From positions 31,564 through 95,563 of the forward strand of contig NZ_LCYG01000011.1 of the NCBI RefSeq assembly GCF_001017175.1: a stretch of DNA of 64,000 nt, written 5' to 3'. Numbering within the stretch: the first letter of the stretch is position 1; every line of letters begins with the position of its first letter. A program made the position numbers and the translations under genes. The notes under the pieces were generated by a model. It did not search any database. It worked only from the letters and a program-made list of their open reading frames with translations, and was not told where the DNA came from. This document shows positions 46,391 through 56,755 of this stretch, one piece after another. Source of the stretch: Microvirga vignae (lineage in GTDB: Bacteria; Pseudomonadota; Alphaproteobacteria; Rhizobiales; Beijerinckiaceae).

Positions 46391-47446
46391 ATGAAGATCT
46401 CAGCAGGGAAGCTCCGCGGCATGCGGAGGCTCGCCGACAATGATGGACGCTTCAAGATGGTCGCCGTCGACCAGCGTCCGCCGATGCTCAAGGCACTGGC
46501 GCCGAAACTGGCGCCGCGCACACCCGGATACGAAGATCTCGCAAGGGCAAAGGCAACGCTCACCAAGAAGCTTCTGCCGCTTGGCTCGGCGCTGCTCATC
46601 GACCCGGATTACGGATTCAGCGAGTCGGAAGCCGCCATTCAACCCAGCAAAGGCCTTCTGGTCACGCTTGAGGACTTCAATTTTGAAGAGACCTCGGAGG
46701 GTCGCAAGACCAACCTCATGAAGAGCTGGAGCGTTGGCAAGATCAAGCGGATGGGCGCAGATGGTGTAAAGCTTCTGCTCTGGTACCGACCCGACGCCAC
46801 TCGGGACGTCGTCACACACCAAAAGAACCTTGTTCGTGAAGTGGGCGATGCTTGCCGTAAGTACGACATTCCTTTCCTGCTTGAACTGCTCGTCTATCCG
46901 TTCAAAGGCGCGCAGGGTCACACCACCGACTACACCGAGAACAAGGAAAAGTACCCCGAGCTCGTCCTGCAGAGCCTAAGGGATTTCGCAAGCCCGGAAT
47001 ATGGGGTCGACATCTACAAGCTCGAAAGCCCGGTCGTCGCGTCAGCGCTTCCCGATCCGGATATGGACAGCCCCGAAACCCGTCAGGCACAGGCGCTGTT
47101 CAACCAGATCTCACAGATCATCGACCAGCCTTGGGTCATGCTGAGCGCCGGCGCGAGCATGGAAGTCTTCCGGCGCGTCCTGACCTTCGCCTATCGGGCT
47201 GGCGCGAATGGCTATCTGGCCGGCCGCGCGATCTGGTGGCCTTCCTTCGGAGCCTATCCCGACATCGCCGCCATGGAGCGGCAGCTCGACGATGAGGCCA
47301 CCCGCTACATGAATGAAATCAATGCCCTCACCGTGTCCCTCGCCAAGTCCTGGAGTGAGGCCCCGGGAATTGCGAGAAACATTGAACTGGCGGCAGCCGG
47401 CCATTCCTTCCCGAGCGACTACGCCGCCTTCGAAGACACGCATTGA
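46391..47446 (+). CDS. Class I aldolase of the LacD / sulfofructose-phosphate aldolase (YihT) family
   Basis: A 351-residue TIM barrel. FKMVAVDQRPPM near residue 21 and SAGASMEVFRRVLTFAYRAGANGYLAGRA near residue 250 are family blocks; the Schiff-base lysine is K210 in DIYKLESP. Tagatose-1,6-bisphosphate aldolase LacD and sulfofructose-1-phosphate aldolase YihT belong here. The ATG at 46391 has a GGAAGG site. With a PfkB kinase in the same operon, it probably cleaves a phosphorylated ketose to dihydroxyacetone phosphate plus an aldehyde. Confidence 0.88.
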   Translation: MKISAGKLRGMRRLADNDGRFKMVAVDQRPPMLKALAPKLAPRTPGYEDLARAKATLTKKLLPLGSALLIDPDYGFSESEAAIQPSKGLLVTLEDFNFEETSEGRKTNLMKSWSVGKIKRMGADGVKLLLWYRPDATRDVVTHQKNLVREVGDACRKYDIPFLLELLVYPFKGAQGHTTDYTENKEKYPELVLQSLRDFASPEYGVDIYKLESPVVASALPDPDMDSPETRQAQALFNQISQIIDQPWVMLSAGASMEVFRRVLTFAYRAGANGYLAGRAIWWPSFGAYPDIAAMERQLDDEATRYMNEINALTVSLAKSWSEAPGIARNIELAAAGHSFPSDYAAFEDTH

Positions 47447-47463
47447 TAGGGAGCTTTCGAAAG

Positions 47464-48231
47464 ATGCTTGAGGATTTGAAAAGCAAGCGCGTTCTTGTCA
47501 CCGGGTCGAGCACCGGCATGGGCGCTGCCGTCGCTAAGGCTTTTGCAGCACGAGGCGCACGCGTCATTGTTCACTATAATTCCAGTGCAGGAGAGGCTGA
47601 AGCCATCGTGAGGGACATCCGGAACGCCGGCGGAGAGGCTCATGCCTTGCAAGCCGACGTTTCACGCTCTGCCGCAGCAGCGCAACTGGTGGAAGATTCC
47701 GTCGCCAAACTCGGCGGGCTCGACGTGTTGATCAACAATGCAGGTGCGATGATCAAGCGATCGCCTCTGCAGGAGATTGACGACGATCTCTACGACCGGG
47801 TTCTCGATACCAACATCCGCTCGGTGGTGATGACATCGAAAGCAGCCCTGCCCTATCTCAGCCGGGCCGAGGGCGGTGGTGTGATCATCAACACGAGCTC
47901 CATCGCCGCGCGCAACGGCGGAGGACCAGGAGCGGGCCTCTATGCTGGCGCAAAAGCCTTCGTCCTCAACATTACGCGGAACATGGCCAAGGAACTCGCC
48001 CCTAACAACATCCGCGTGAATGGCGTCTCGCCTGGCGTCATCATGACACCATTTCATGAACGCTTCTCAAGCCCTGATTGGATTGAAACACAGCGCAAGA
48101 CAATTCCTATGGCCAGGATCGGCACGCCTGAGGATGCAGTCGGCGTGTTCCTATTCCTCGCTAGTAACGCGATGAGCGGCTATATCAACGGTCAGACGAT
48201 AGAGTTGAACGGCGGCCAATACATGCCATGA
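47464..48231 (+). CDS. SDR-family oxidoreductase
   Basis: A 255-residue short-chain dehydrogenase. The cofactor motif TGSSTGMG is near residue 14 and NNAG near residue 89; the active site is the Ser of INTSS plus Tyr-x3-Lys in YAGAK. The C-terminus ends GQTIELNGGQYMP like 3-oxoacyl-reductase-type SDRs. The ATG at 47464 is chosen over an overlapping TTG. It ends the operon and could oxidise the sugar or reduce the aldehyde product. The specificity is not visible. Confidence 0.9.
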   Translation: MLEDLKSKRVLVTGSSTGMGAAVAKAFAARGARVIVHYNSSAGEAEAIVRDIRNAGGEAHALQADVSRSAAAAQLVEDSVAKLGGLDVLINNAGAMIKRSPLQEIDDDLYDRVLDTNIRSVVMTSKAALPYLSRAEGGGVIINTSSIAARNGGGPGAGLYAGAKAFVLNITRNMAKELAPNNIRVNGVSPGVIMTPFHERFSSPDWIETQRKTIPMARIGTPEDAVGVFLFLASNAMSGYINGQTIELNGGQYMP

Positions 48232-48295
48232 GTGCGGCGCCGTTGCATTAACCTTGGCCTTATGACGAGGAACGGTCCATCAAGGAGCCGTTCCT

Positions 48296-48548
48296 ATGTC
48301 GATCTTCAAGCGCCGCCACTTTCTGGCCGGGGTCATCCTAGTGTGCGTTCGCTGGTATTGCAAATACGGCATCAGCTATCGCGACTTGTCTGAGATAATG
48401 CAGGAGCGTGGCGTCGAGGTCGGCTCATCCACCATCTTCCGCCGGGTTCAGCGCTATGCTCCCCAAATCGAGACGAGAGTTCGCTGCTACCAGGGCGTCC
48501 GCTCCGGTTCATGGCTCGTGGATGAGACCTATGTGTGCGTCGGCGGGG
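48296..48548 (+). pseudogene. Truncated IS6-family transposase
   Basis: An N-terminal transposase fragment of about 83 residues: CVRWYCKYGISYRDLSEIM followed by VQRYAPQIE and, near its end, the first catalytic Asp in SWLVDETYV, all typical of IS6/IS26 enzymes. The ATG has an AAGGAG site. The reading frame then leaves the family pattern at about 48545, so the DDE domain is lost. The upstream sequence near 48236 (GGCGCCGTTGCATTAA) may be the remains of the terminal inverted repeat. It is a relic of insertion at the end of the catabolic island. Confidence 0.85.
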
Positions 48549-48549
48549 G

Positions 48550-48771
48550 CCGGGTAAGACCATCCCGTTCATCACTCACGACATCGATGAGGCCACGTAC
48601 CTAGCCGACCGGGTCATTGCTCTTTCGGGATCGTCGGGACGGGTTGTGGCTGAACATCGGATCGACAGCCCGCGGCCACACCGACGGCAAGACACGTCTC
48701 TCTCCCAGATAGCAAAGGCCCTGCACACCATCCTGGCCTCCGATATTGCTAACGACGGCGGCTTGATCTGA
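48550..48771 (+). pseudogene. C-terminal remnant of a sulfonate/nitrate-type ABC ATPase
   Basis: A frame overlapping the transposase end reads GKTIPFITHDIDEATYLADRVIALSG, then SPRPHRRQD, matching the H-loop and C-terminal part of SsuB/TauB/NrtD-like ATPases. The Walker A, signature and Walker B regions are missing. The junction at about 48545-48550 shows that the IS6 insertion removed the upstream part. The family import of aliphatic sulfonates, taurine or nitrate is suggestive beside the sulfate genes, but the remnant itself is not functional. Confidence 0.8.
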
Positions 48772-48866
48772 GTCGGACCCGGCCTCGGCTTTAGCCTTCC
48801 ATTTCGGCTCGACTACATAAGGGCAGACCGCAATGACCTGGTCTGCTCTCTGATCCTCGGCATCGA

Positions 48867-49946
48867 TCAGCGTGGCGTCCAATGGTCAGGGAACACGACC
48901 CCGTCCAGGATTTCCAAGCCGATCTGCTCCCCAGGCTGCAGATTCGCCTCGAGAGGGATTTCAACCTCGAGCCTCGTCCCATCATCTCCCGAGACTTCGA
49001 TCCTGCGAATGGATCCAAGACGCCGAGTTCCGCTGACGATGCCTTGGAAATTTCCCTGCCCCGCAGGTGTCGGCCTCAGATGCCAGGGACGGCAATAGAG
49101 GCTGGCCTTTCCTGCCGCGAGGTCTCGTGCGTCGGCACGCACCCCTCTTTCGTTGACCAGCACCTTTCCGTCGCGAATATCTGCCGCAAAGCGTGTTGCC
49201 TGACCGAGGAATGTCATGACGAAGGGCGTTGCAGGTTGGTCCTGCACCTCGTCCGGAGTGCCGACCTGTTCAAGGCGGCCCAGGTTGAGGACGGCGACCC
49301 GGTCAGCCAGCTCCAAGGCTTCGTCCTGATCGTGCGTGACGAACACCGTCGTCTTGCCGGTACGCTCGTGAATGTCGCGCAGCCAGGCACGGAGATCCTT
49401 GCGCACTTTGGCGTCCAGTGCTCCAAAAGGCTCATCCAACAACAGGACGCGCGGCTCGACTGCAAGCGCACGCGCCAGTGCCACCCTCTGGCGCTGCCCA
49501 CCGGAAAGCTGCGCCGGAAAGCGGTTCTCGTAGCCTGAGAGCTGGACCAGATCGAGCAGTTCACTGGTGCGGCGCCGAATCTCGGCTCTCGACGGCCGCT
49601 TCGCCCGCTCCCGCACCTGCAAGCCATAAGCAATGTTGTCGGCAACGCTCATATGCTTGAACAAGGCATAATGCTGAAACACGAAGCCGACCTGCCGCTT
49701 CTGCACAGGGAGGTGCGTGGCATCCAAGCCGCCGAACAACACTTGCCCGCGATCGGCCTGTACTAATCCGGCGATGGTTCGCAGCAATGTCGTCTTTCCA
49801 GAACCTGAAGGGCCGAGCAGAGCCAGGAGCTCTCCAGGACGAACGTCCAGGTGAACATCGTGGAGAGCGGCCAAATCTCCGAATTCCTTCGTCACGCCGG
49901 CAACACGGATGTCCACGGCTTGGCTTTTCTCAATTGACTGTGCCAC
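48867..49946 (-). CDS. cysA: Sulfate/thiosulfate ABC transporter ATP-binding protein CysA
   Basis: A 359-residue ATPase: Walker A GPSGSGKT near residue 43, signature [19 protein letters not shown], Walker [13 protein letters not shown], and a C-terminal regulatory TOBE-like domain from about residue 240 onward. The length matches CysA. The GTG at 49946 overlaps the cysW stop; upstream in-frame codons belong to a shadow of cysW. It energises CysT/CysW. It is the last gene of sbp-cysT-cysW-cysA. Confidence 0.96.
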   Translation of the reverse strand: MAQSIEKSQAVDIRVAGVTKEFGDLAALHDVHLDVRPGELLALLGPSGSGKTTLLRTIAGLVQADRGQVLFGGLDATHLPVQKRQVGFVFQHYALFKHMSVADNIAYGLQVRERAKRPSRAEIRRRTSELLDLVQLSGYENRFPAQLSGGQRQRVALARALAVEPRVLLLDEPFGALDAKVRKDLRAWLRDIHERTGKTTVFVTHDQDEALELADRVAVLNLGRLEQVGTPDEVQDQPATPFVMTFLGQATRFAADIRDGKVLVNERGVRADARDLAAGKASLYCRPWHLRPTPAGQGNFQGIVSGTRRLGSIRRIEVSGDDGTRLEVEIPLEANLQPGEQIGLEILDGVVFPDHWTPR

Positions 49947-50811
49947 CGGCGAGGTCAGCTCCGTGACGCCACTCGAGGAAAGACTTGAGCGCCAACGTGA
50001 TGAGGGCGAGGCAAGCGAGGAGCGAGGCGACAGCAAAGGCCGCAACGAAGTTGTACTCATTGTAGAGGATCTCCACGTGAAGCGGGATAGTATTGGTCAG
50101 GCCTCGAATATGTCCTGAGACGACCGAGACGGCGCCGAACTCACCCATGGCGCGCGCATTGCAAAGCAGGACTCCGTAGAGCAGGCCCCATTTGATGTTG
50201 GGCAGAGTCACGGTGAAGAAGGTGCGCCATCCGCTGGCCCCCAGCGTCAGGGCCGCCTCCTCTTCCGCTGTGCCCTGCTCCTGCATGAGCGGGATGAGCT
50301 GGCGGGCTACGAAGGGAAAGGTTACGAAGATGGTCGCAAGAACGATGCCCGGCAAAGCAAAAGCGATCTGGATACCCTGTGCCATCAACCATTTTCCCCA
50401 TAGGCCCTGTGCGCCAAACAGAAGCAGGTAGATCAGGCCCGACACGACGGGTGACACGGAGAATGGCAGGTCGATCAGAGTGATCAGCAGGCTTTTGCCC
50501 TTGAACTCGAACTTGGCGATGGCCCACGAAGCCGTCAGGCCAAAAACCAGGTTTAATGGAACGGCGATGGCAGCAACCGTCAGTGTCAACCCGATCGCAG
50601 AGAGTGCATCCTCTTCCTGGAAGGCAGCGAAATAACCTGCCAGCCCTCGCTTGAACGCTTCCACGAAAACAACGATGAGCGGGAGAACGAGAAACAGAAG
50701 AAGAAAGGCAAGCGCGACCGTGATCGCCAACTGGCGGATCAATCTCTTCTCTGTGACGACGCTGAGCTGAGACGGAGGCGATAGAGGCAATGTGGCACTG
50801 AGATCAGACAT
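49930..50811 (-). CDS. cysW: Sulfate ABC transporter permease CysW
   Basis: A 293-residue permease with six helices. [25 protein letters not shown] near residue 53 and the ATPase-contact block [31 protein letters not shown] near residue 178 are typical. [20 protein letters not shown] is a CysW-specific block. It overlaps cysT by 8 bases and cysA by 17 bases. Confidence 0.97.
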   Translation of the reverse strand: MSDLSATLPLSPPSQLSVVTEKRLIRQLAITVALAFLLLFLVLPLIVVFVEAFKRGLAGYFAAFQEEDALSAIGLTLTVAAIAVPLNLVFGLTASWAIAKFEFKGKSLLITLIDLPFSVSPVVSGLIYLLLFGAQGLWGKWLMAQGIQIAFALPGIVLATIFVTFPFVARQLIPLMQEQGTAEEEAALTLGASGWRTFFTVTLPNIKWGLLYGVLLCNARAMGEFGAVSVVSGHIRGLTNTIPLHVEILYNEYNFVAAFAVASLLACLALITLALKSFLEWRHGADLAGGTVN

Positions 50812-51652
50812 AACCGAATCTCCTGCGGCTCCAGGCCTGGATCAGATTGATCAGCAGTAGCGTCGCGAAGGAGATCGCCAGCATGATCGTCGCAATCACA
50901 GTCGCGCCGGTATAATCATATTCCGAGAGCTTGATCACGATGAGCAGCGGGGCGATTTCCGAAACATAAGGCAGATTGCCTGCGATGAATATGACGGAGC
51001 CGTACTCTCCGACAGCCCGGGCGAAAGCGAGCGCAAACCCGGTAAGCAATCCAGGCAGCAGCGGCGGCAGGAGAACACTCCGAACCGTACGCCATCGCGA
51101 GGCGCCCAACGTTGCGGAGGCCTCCTCCAGCTCGCGCTCGATTTCTGCGATCAATGGCTGAACCGTGCGAACGGCGAAGGGAAGCCCGATGAAAACCAAG
51201 GCCACGAAAATACCGAGCGGGGTGTAGGCAACCCTGATGCCGAGAGGCTCAAGGAATGCTCCAACCCACCCATTCGGTGCATAGAGCGCGGCCAGTGCGA
51301 TGCCTGCCACTGCCGTCGGCAAGGCAAACGGCAAATCCACCATCGCATCAACGATCTTCCGCCCTGGGAAGTCGTACCGCGTAAGGACCCAGGCGACGAG
51401 AAGACCGAACAGAGACGCGACGCCAGCTGCAATCAGAGAGACGCCGAAGCTCGTCCACAACGCCGCCGAGACCCGAGGATCAGCGGCTGCAAAGAGTATC
51501 CCGGTGAGGCCGATGCTCGAGGCCTTCGCCACGAGCGCACCAAGGGGCAACAGCACGATCAACCCGAGATACAGCAGGGTATATCCGAGCGTGATGCCGA
51601 AGCCCGGCAACACGCTCGGCTGCTTGAAACGCAAGAGGAAGGCAGAGCTCAT
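50804..51652 (-). CDS. cysT: Sulfate ABC transporter permease CysT
   Basis: A 282-residue permease with the family blocks [31 protein letters not shown] near residue 69 and [26 protein letters not shown] near residue 176, and [17 protein letters not shown], which is the CysT counterpart of the CysW block. It starts 3 bases after the sbp stop and overlaps cysW. Together they form the channel for sulfate. Confidence 0.97.
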   Translation of the reverse strand: MSSAFLLRFKQPSVLPGFGITLGYTLLYLGLIVLLPLGALVAKASSIGLTGILFAAADPRVSAALWTSFGVSLIAAGVASLFGLLVAWVLTRYDFPGRKIVDAMVDLPFALPTAVAGIALAALYAPNGWVGAFLEPLGIRVAYTPLGIFVALVFIGLPFAVRTVQPLIAEIERELEEASATLGASRWRTVRSVLLPPLLPGLLTGFALAFARAVGEYGSVIFIAGNLPYVSEIAPLLIVIKLSEYDYTGATVIATIMLAISFATLLLINLIQAWSRRRFGYV

Positions 51653-51655
51653 GAC

Positions 51656-52717
<1,062 letters not shown>

Positions 52718-52800
52718 TTCACCCTCCTGGGTCCCATCTTGGATCCGAGCAACTCGCGGGCTATGCGGACATCGCTTTCAATGCACGAGAAGCGGGATGA

Positions 52801-52828
52801 AGTATCCGTTAAAAAGAACAACTGTCAA
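52801..52828 (-). promoter_or_regulatory. sbp-cysTWA promoter
   Basis: Minus-strand -35 TTGACA (52823-52828), 16-base spacer, -10 GATACT (52801-52806). The palindrome-like operator at 52804-52819 lies in the spacer, where a bound regulator would occlude RNA polymerase. The start lies about 90 bases upstream of the GTG codon. Confidence 0.7.
52804..52819. promoter_or_regulatory. Sulfur-regulon operator, site 1 (degenerate)
   Basis: ATCCGTTAAAAAGAAC. The right half AAAAAGAAC matches the perfect palindrome at 53099-53114; the left half is weaker. Located between the -35 and -10 boxes of sbp. Confidence 0.55.
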
Positions 52829-53098
52829 ATTGACTCCGGCTCAAACGCGTCCCTATATCGCTGCCTCAACCATCAAGAACAACATTGAAACGAAGGTTCA
52901 TAGAAAAAAATTCTAGTCGCCGGAAAGTCCCTAGAAAATTGCGCCATGAACATCTATTTTAAAATACGCAAACATCTTTTTTCGCTAAATGTCCGCTACA
53001 CATACACAGAAAATACTATGTAGCTGCCAAAATACTGCAATTTAGAAGAAAGTTCTCTCCAGCGATTGTTTTTTAGCACAATCGACCGGGCTCCTTCG

Positions 53099-53114
53099 GT
53101 TCTTTAAAAAGAAC
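53099..53114. promoter_or_regulatory. Sulfur-regulon operator, site 2 (perfect palindrome)
   Basis: GTTCTTTAAAAAGAAC: 7-bp arms GTTCTTT/AAAGAAC with a two-base centre. It is followed 7 bases later by TTGACT, as at site 4. It lies 265 bases before the peroxiredoxin gene and 380 bases before sbp, so its target is not certain. Confidence 0.7.
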
Positions 53115-53378
53115 ATTCCTGTTGACTCGGAGCTACGCTCGCTTGAGACTTTCCTTTGCCAGACGATGCGTTCCACCTCGTTTCAACCGATTGTGAGCGA
53201 GGCTCGCCTTACGCGCGAGCTTACCTCGGATCAGGTTTGATTATGACGTAGGCATATTTGGAATGCGTTTTTCATGGCTGCGAACCGATGAAGCACACGC
53301 AATCGACCCACGAATTGCACGCTGCTTGTACACATAGAGATCAATGTCTCGCCGCATAAGAGAGGGAGAGTGCACGTC

Positions 53379-54047
53379 ATGACGCTGCAAATTGGGCAAG
53401 TTGCTCCAGATTTCGAGACAATTACCACCCACGGTCCTATTCGTTTCCATGAATGGATCGGCGATTCCTGGGCCGTGCTGTTCTCGCATCCGAAGAATTT
53501 CACGCCCGTGTGCACAACGGAGCTTGGACAGGTGGCGCGGCTCAAACCCGAGTTCGATCGACGAGGTGTCAAGGTGATCGGCTTCTCCGTCGACCCCGTC
53601 GAGAAGCACGAAGCCTGGGCGCGCGACATCGAAGAGACCCAAGGGGCCGCCGTCAATTATCCGATCATTGGTGATCCTGACCTCAGGATCTCCAAACTCT
53701 ATAGCATGCTCCCGGCCGAGGCTGGCGAGACGTCGGAGGGGCGCACGGCCGCCGACAACCAGACGGTTCGAAACGTCTTCATCATTGGCCCGGACAAGAA
53801 AATCAAGCTTGTTCTCGTCTACCCGATGACGACCGGCCGGAACTTCGATGAAGTGCTTCGGGTCATCGACTCTCTCCAGCTGACTGCCCAACATCGGGTG
53901 GCCACTCCCGCGGATTGGAAGCAGGGCGAGGATGTGATCATCGCGGGCTCGGTTTCGGACGAAGAAGCCCAGCGCCTTTATCCCGGGGGCTGGAAGGCGC
54001 CCAAGCCGTATCTGCGCATCGTGCCGCAGCCCGCGAAAGCCAGCTGA
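53379..54047 (+). CDS. 1-Cys peroxiredoxin (Prx6 type)
   Basis: A 222-residue thioredoxin-fold peroxidase. The peroxidatic cysteine is C45 in FTPVCTTE; no second cysteine is present, so reduction needs an external thiol or other donor. The long C-terminal extension and the HPKNFTPVCTTELG block are those of the Prx6 subfamily. The ATG at 53379 has an AGAGGGAGAG site. It opens a plus-strand set with OsmC and a sulfurtransferase, all dealing with peroxide or sulfur stress, next to sulfate genes. Confidence 0.95.
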   Translation: MTLQIGQVAPDFETITTHGPIRFHEWIGDSWAVLFSHPKNFTPVCTTELGQVARLKPEFDRRGVKVIGFSVDPVEKHEAWARDIEETQGAAVNYPIIGDPDLRISKLYSMLPAEAGETSEGRTAADNQTVRNVFIIGPDKKIKLVLVYPMTTGRNFDEVLRVIDSLQLTAQHRVATPADWKQGEDVIIAGSVSDEEAQRLYPGGWKAPKPYLRIVPQPAKAS

Positions 54048-54188
54048 TCCTCCCCTATATCTGACCGGAAGAGCTGACTGGTTACCATGAACCGTCGCCG
54101 CGGGCTTTGATGCGCGCGGCGACGATCCTTGTCGGCTTGGCATGCCGGCTCACAGGGCAGAGCGACATCGTGGTCAGGAGCAGGACTG

Positions 54189-54623
54189 ATGACAGACATG
54201 AAAGCACGTGTGTCCTGGGTCGACGGGATGATGTTCACGGCTGAATCGGGGAGTGGGCACGCCATCGTGCTCGACGGAGCACCTGAGAACGGCGGTCGCA
54301 ATATCGGCATTCGCCCGATGGAGCTTATGCTGATCGGTCTCGCGGGCTGCACGGCATTCGATGTGGTCCTCATCCTCAAGCGCGGCCGTGAGCCCGTCAC
54401 GGATTGCGTGGTCGAGGTGGAAGCCGAACGGGCACCGACAGATCCGAAGGTGTTCACGTCGATTCATCTCAAGTATCGGCTCTCGGGACAGGGACTTTCA
54501 CCTGAGAAGGTCGAACGTGCCATCCAGCTCTCCAAGGAGAAGTATTGCTCCGCATCCATCATGCTGGGTCAGGTTGTGGACATCACTCATTCCTGGACGG
54601 TTGATCCTCGCCCCGCCGCTTGA
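54189..54623 (+). CDS. OsmC-family peroxidase/redox protein
   Basis: A 144-residue OsmC/YhfA-type protein. The two conserved cysteines are C54 (LIGLAGCTAFD) and C120 (SKEKYCSASI), the pair that reduces hydroperoxides. The ATG at 54189 has a GGAGCAGG site; earlier starts give an unrelated leader. It follows the peroxiredoxin after 141 bases and precedes the sulfurtransferase by 18 bases. The reductant is probably lipoyl or another dithiol. Confidence 0.93.
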   Translation: MTDMKARVSWVDGMMFTAESGSGHAIVLDGAPENGGRNIGIRPMELMLIGLAGCTAFDVVLILKRGREPVTDCVVEVEAERAPTDPKVFTSIHLKYRLSGQGLSPEKVERAIQLSKEKYCSASIMLGQVVDITHSWTVDPRPAA

Positions 54624-54641
54624 TTGCTTAAGGTCAGTGCC

Positions 54642-55493
54642 ATGCCTGTCTCACCGCTCGTCTCAATCGAATGGCTTGGAGCTCATCTCGCAGATCCCTC
54701 GCTCCTCGTTCTTGACATCCGCTCCACGGAAAGCGGCGGCCGGGTGGCCTTCGAGGATGGACATATCCCTCGCGCCCTTCACAGCGACTATGCCACTGAC
54801 GGCTGGCGAAGTGTGAAAGGTGGAGCAGGCGGACTTCTTCCGGAGACCACGCAGGTATCAGCTCTGTTGGGACGGATCGGAGTGAAGCCCGAGCACCATG
54901 TCATCATCGTCTCGGCAGGAGAAGCTCCTTCCAATTTCAGCGCGTCCGCCCGCGTCTACTGGACTTTGAAAGTCGCAGGTCATGAACAGGTATCCATCCT
55001 CGACGGTGGCTACAAGGCATGGCGCGATGCCGGAAAACTTGAGGAGACAGGACCGTCCGCCCCGGCAGGGGACGATCCTTACCCGGTGAGACCGACGGGG
55101 AACCTGCGTGCAGAGGCTGATGTGGTCGAAAAGGCGATTGCAGAGTCTGGCGCAACACTGCTCGACGGACGGTCTCAAGCGCAATTCGAGGGGCGGGAGA
55201 AGAGCCCGCAGGTTACTCGCGCCGGACACTTGCCCGGTGCCGTCCACCTGGATCACAGCAAAGCCTTTCAGCCCGGAACCGGACGTCTGCTCCCTCTCGC
55301 TGAGCTGGAGCAGCTCTTCCGGCGAGTTCCCTCAGGGCCGGTGATCAGCTATTGCAACACCGGTCACCTCGCCTCCACGAACTGGTTCGTTCTCTCGGAA
55401 GTGCTGAAGCGCCCTGAAGTCAGGCTTTATGATGGCTCCATGTCGGAATGGACGCAGGAGCCCACCCGACCTGTTGCCACGGATGAGAGTTGA
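54642..55493 (+). CDS. sseA: Two-domain sulfurtransferase (rhodanese/SseA type)
   Basis: A 283-residue protein of two rhodanese domains. The first, residues 8-135, has no cysteine in its active-site loop (IVSAGEAPSNF) and is the structural domain. The second carries the active cysteine C238 in SYCNTGHLAS. LDIRSTE and LDGRSQAQFEG are the two CH2-like blocks. It moves sulfur from thiosulfate or 3-mercaptopyruvate to cyanide or thiols. The gene converges on metZ, and the sets share the sulfur theme. Confidence 0.93.
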   Translation: MPVSPLVSIEWLGAHLADPSLLVLDIRSTESGGRVAFEDGHIPRALHSDYATDGWRSVKGGAGGLLPETTQVSALLGRIGVKPEHHVIIVSAGEAPSNFSASARVYWTLKVAGHEQVSILDGGYKAWRDAGKLEETGPSAPAGDDPYPVRPTGNLRAEADVVEKAIAESGATLLDGRSQAQFEGREKSPQVTRAGHLPGAVHLDHSKAFQPGTGRLLPLAELEQLFRRVPSGPVISYCNTGHLASTNWFVLSEVLKRPEVRLYDGSMSEWTQEPTRPVATDES

Positions 55494-55504
55494 GGCGCTT
55501 GGCC

Positions 55505-56701
55505 TCAAACCCGATCGAGCGCCTGAACAAGATCGTCGATGAGATCGCCGGGATGCTCGAGGCCGACCGAGAGCCTGACAAGGCCCTCCCGGACTCCCAT
55601 CTCGGCGCGCTCTCCCGGCGTGAACCGCTGGTGTGTCGTGGTCGCGGGATGTGTGATGAGGCTCTTGGCGTCACCGAGATTGTTGGAAATCCGAACAAGA
55701 TTGAGCGCATTCAGGAAGCGAAAGGCTCCCGCCTTTCCGCCCTCGATTTCGAGTGCGATCAAGGTCGATCCCCCCTTCATCTGTCTGGCAATGATGTCCG
55801 CCTGCGGGTGATCCGCACGACCCGGATAGGTGAGACGCCTGATCCGGGAATGTCCAGCGAGCGCGTCCGCAAGTTCCGCCGCCGTTCGGGTCTGACGCTC
55901 CACGCGCAAGGGGAGTGTCTCGAGGCTCTTCAGCAGCACCCATGCATTGAACGGGGACATTGATGGCCCGGTCTGCCGGAGGAGCGTATGAATATGGGTC
56001 AGGATGAACTCCTCTGACCCAAGGACGACGCCGCCGAGACAGCGCCCCTGGCCGTCGATGTGCTTCGTCGCCGAGTAAACAACGCAATCGGCCCCAAGCT
56101 CCAATGGCTTCTGCCAGACTGGTGTCGAGAACACGTTATCCACGACGAGCTTCGCCCCGACTTCGCGTGCTATCTGTGCGACAGCCTGAATGTCGATCAC
56201 TTCCAGCGTGGGATTGGCCGGGCTCTCAAGGAAGAAGACCTTCGTCTCCGGCCTCACGGCTTCGCGCCAGGCGTCGAGGTTCGTTCCATCGACAAGCGTT
56301 GATGCAACACCGAACCTCGGCAGGAGCTCCGCAACGACATAGCGGCAGGAGCCGAACAGCGCCCGGGCGGAGACGATGTGATCGCCCGCCTGCAACAATC
56401 CCATGAGAGCGGCTGTTACAGCAGCCATCCCGGTTGCGGTTGCCCGAGCCGCTTCGGCCCCTTCGAACGAAGCGATCCTCTGCTCGAACATCGAAACGGT
56501 TGGATTCGAGAAGCGGGCATAAAGGAAGCCTGGACTATCCCCCGTGAAGCGGGCCTCGCATTCTTCCGCGCTCGCATAAACGTGGCCTTGGGTGAGAAAA
56601 AGCGCCTCGGATGTTTCACCAAACTCCGATCGCAGTATCCCCTCATGGACGAGGCGGGTATCCGCATGCAAAATCCGGCCGTTGCGTGACCGCTCACTCA
56701 T
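55505..56701 (-). CDS. metZ: O-succinylhomoserine sulfhydrylase
   Basis: A 398-residue PLP enzyme of the Cys/Met-metabolism family. YARFSNPTVSMFE near residue 61 and the cofactor-binding lysine K213 in YSATKHIDGQGR are characteristic; the N-terminal THADTRLVH-like segment and SEALFLTQGHVY fit MetZ rather than cystathionine gamma-synthase. It uses sulfide to make homocysteine from O-succinylhomoserine (or O-acetylhomoserine), taking the sulfide produced by CysJI. It lies 217 bases after cysN on the same strand, with a palindromic repeat in between. Confidence 0.93.
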   Translation of the reverse strand: MSERSRNGRILHADTRLVHEGILRSEFGETSEALFLTQGHVYASAEECEARFTGDSPGFLYARFSNPTVSMFEQRIASFEGAEAARATATGMAAVTAALMGLLQAGDHIVSARALFGSCRYVVAELLPRFGVASTLVDGTNLDAWREAVRPETKVFFLESPANPTLEVIDIQAVAQIAREVGAKLVVDNVFSTPVWQKPLELGADCVVYSATKHIDGQGRCLGGVVLGSEEFILTHIHTLLRQTGPSMSPFNAWVLLKSLETLPLRVERQTRTAAELADALAGHSRIRRLTYPGRADHPQADIIARQMKGGSTLIALEIEGGKAGAFRFLNALNLVRISNNLGDAKSLITHPATTTHQRFTPGERAEMGVREGLVRLSVGLEHPGDLIDDLVQALDRV

Positions 56702-56755
56702 GGCTGTTCCTTCAAATGAGGCTGACCGCCCGATACCCGATAGGCGATCTTCTCA

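Larger units (their letters stand above)
52718..53378. other. AT-rich divergent regulatory region
   Basis: About 660 bases between sbp and the peroxiredoxin gene, noticeably richer in A and T than the surroundings. It holds the sbp promoter and two GTTC...GAAC palindrome sites. A 24-codon ORF at 53166-53240 is too short to support on its own. Confidence 0.7.

Noticed and set aside
53145..53150. GAGACT as a -10 box of the operator-linked promoters
   Set aside because: The same hexamer occurs before the cysJ and cysH start codons, where it fits a ribosome binding site better; the matches to TATAAT are weak.
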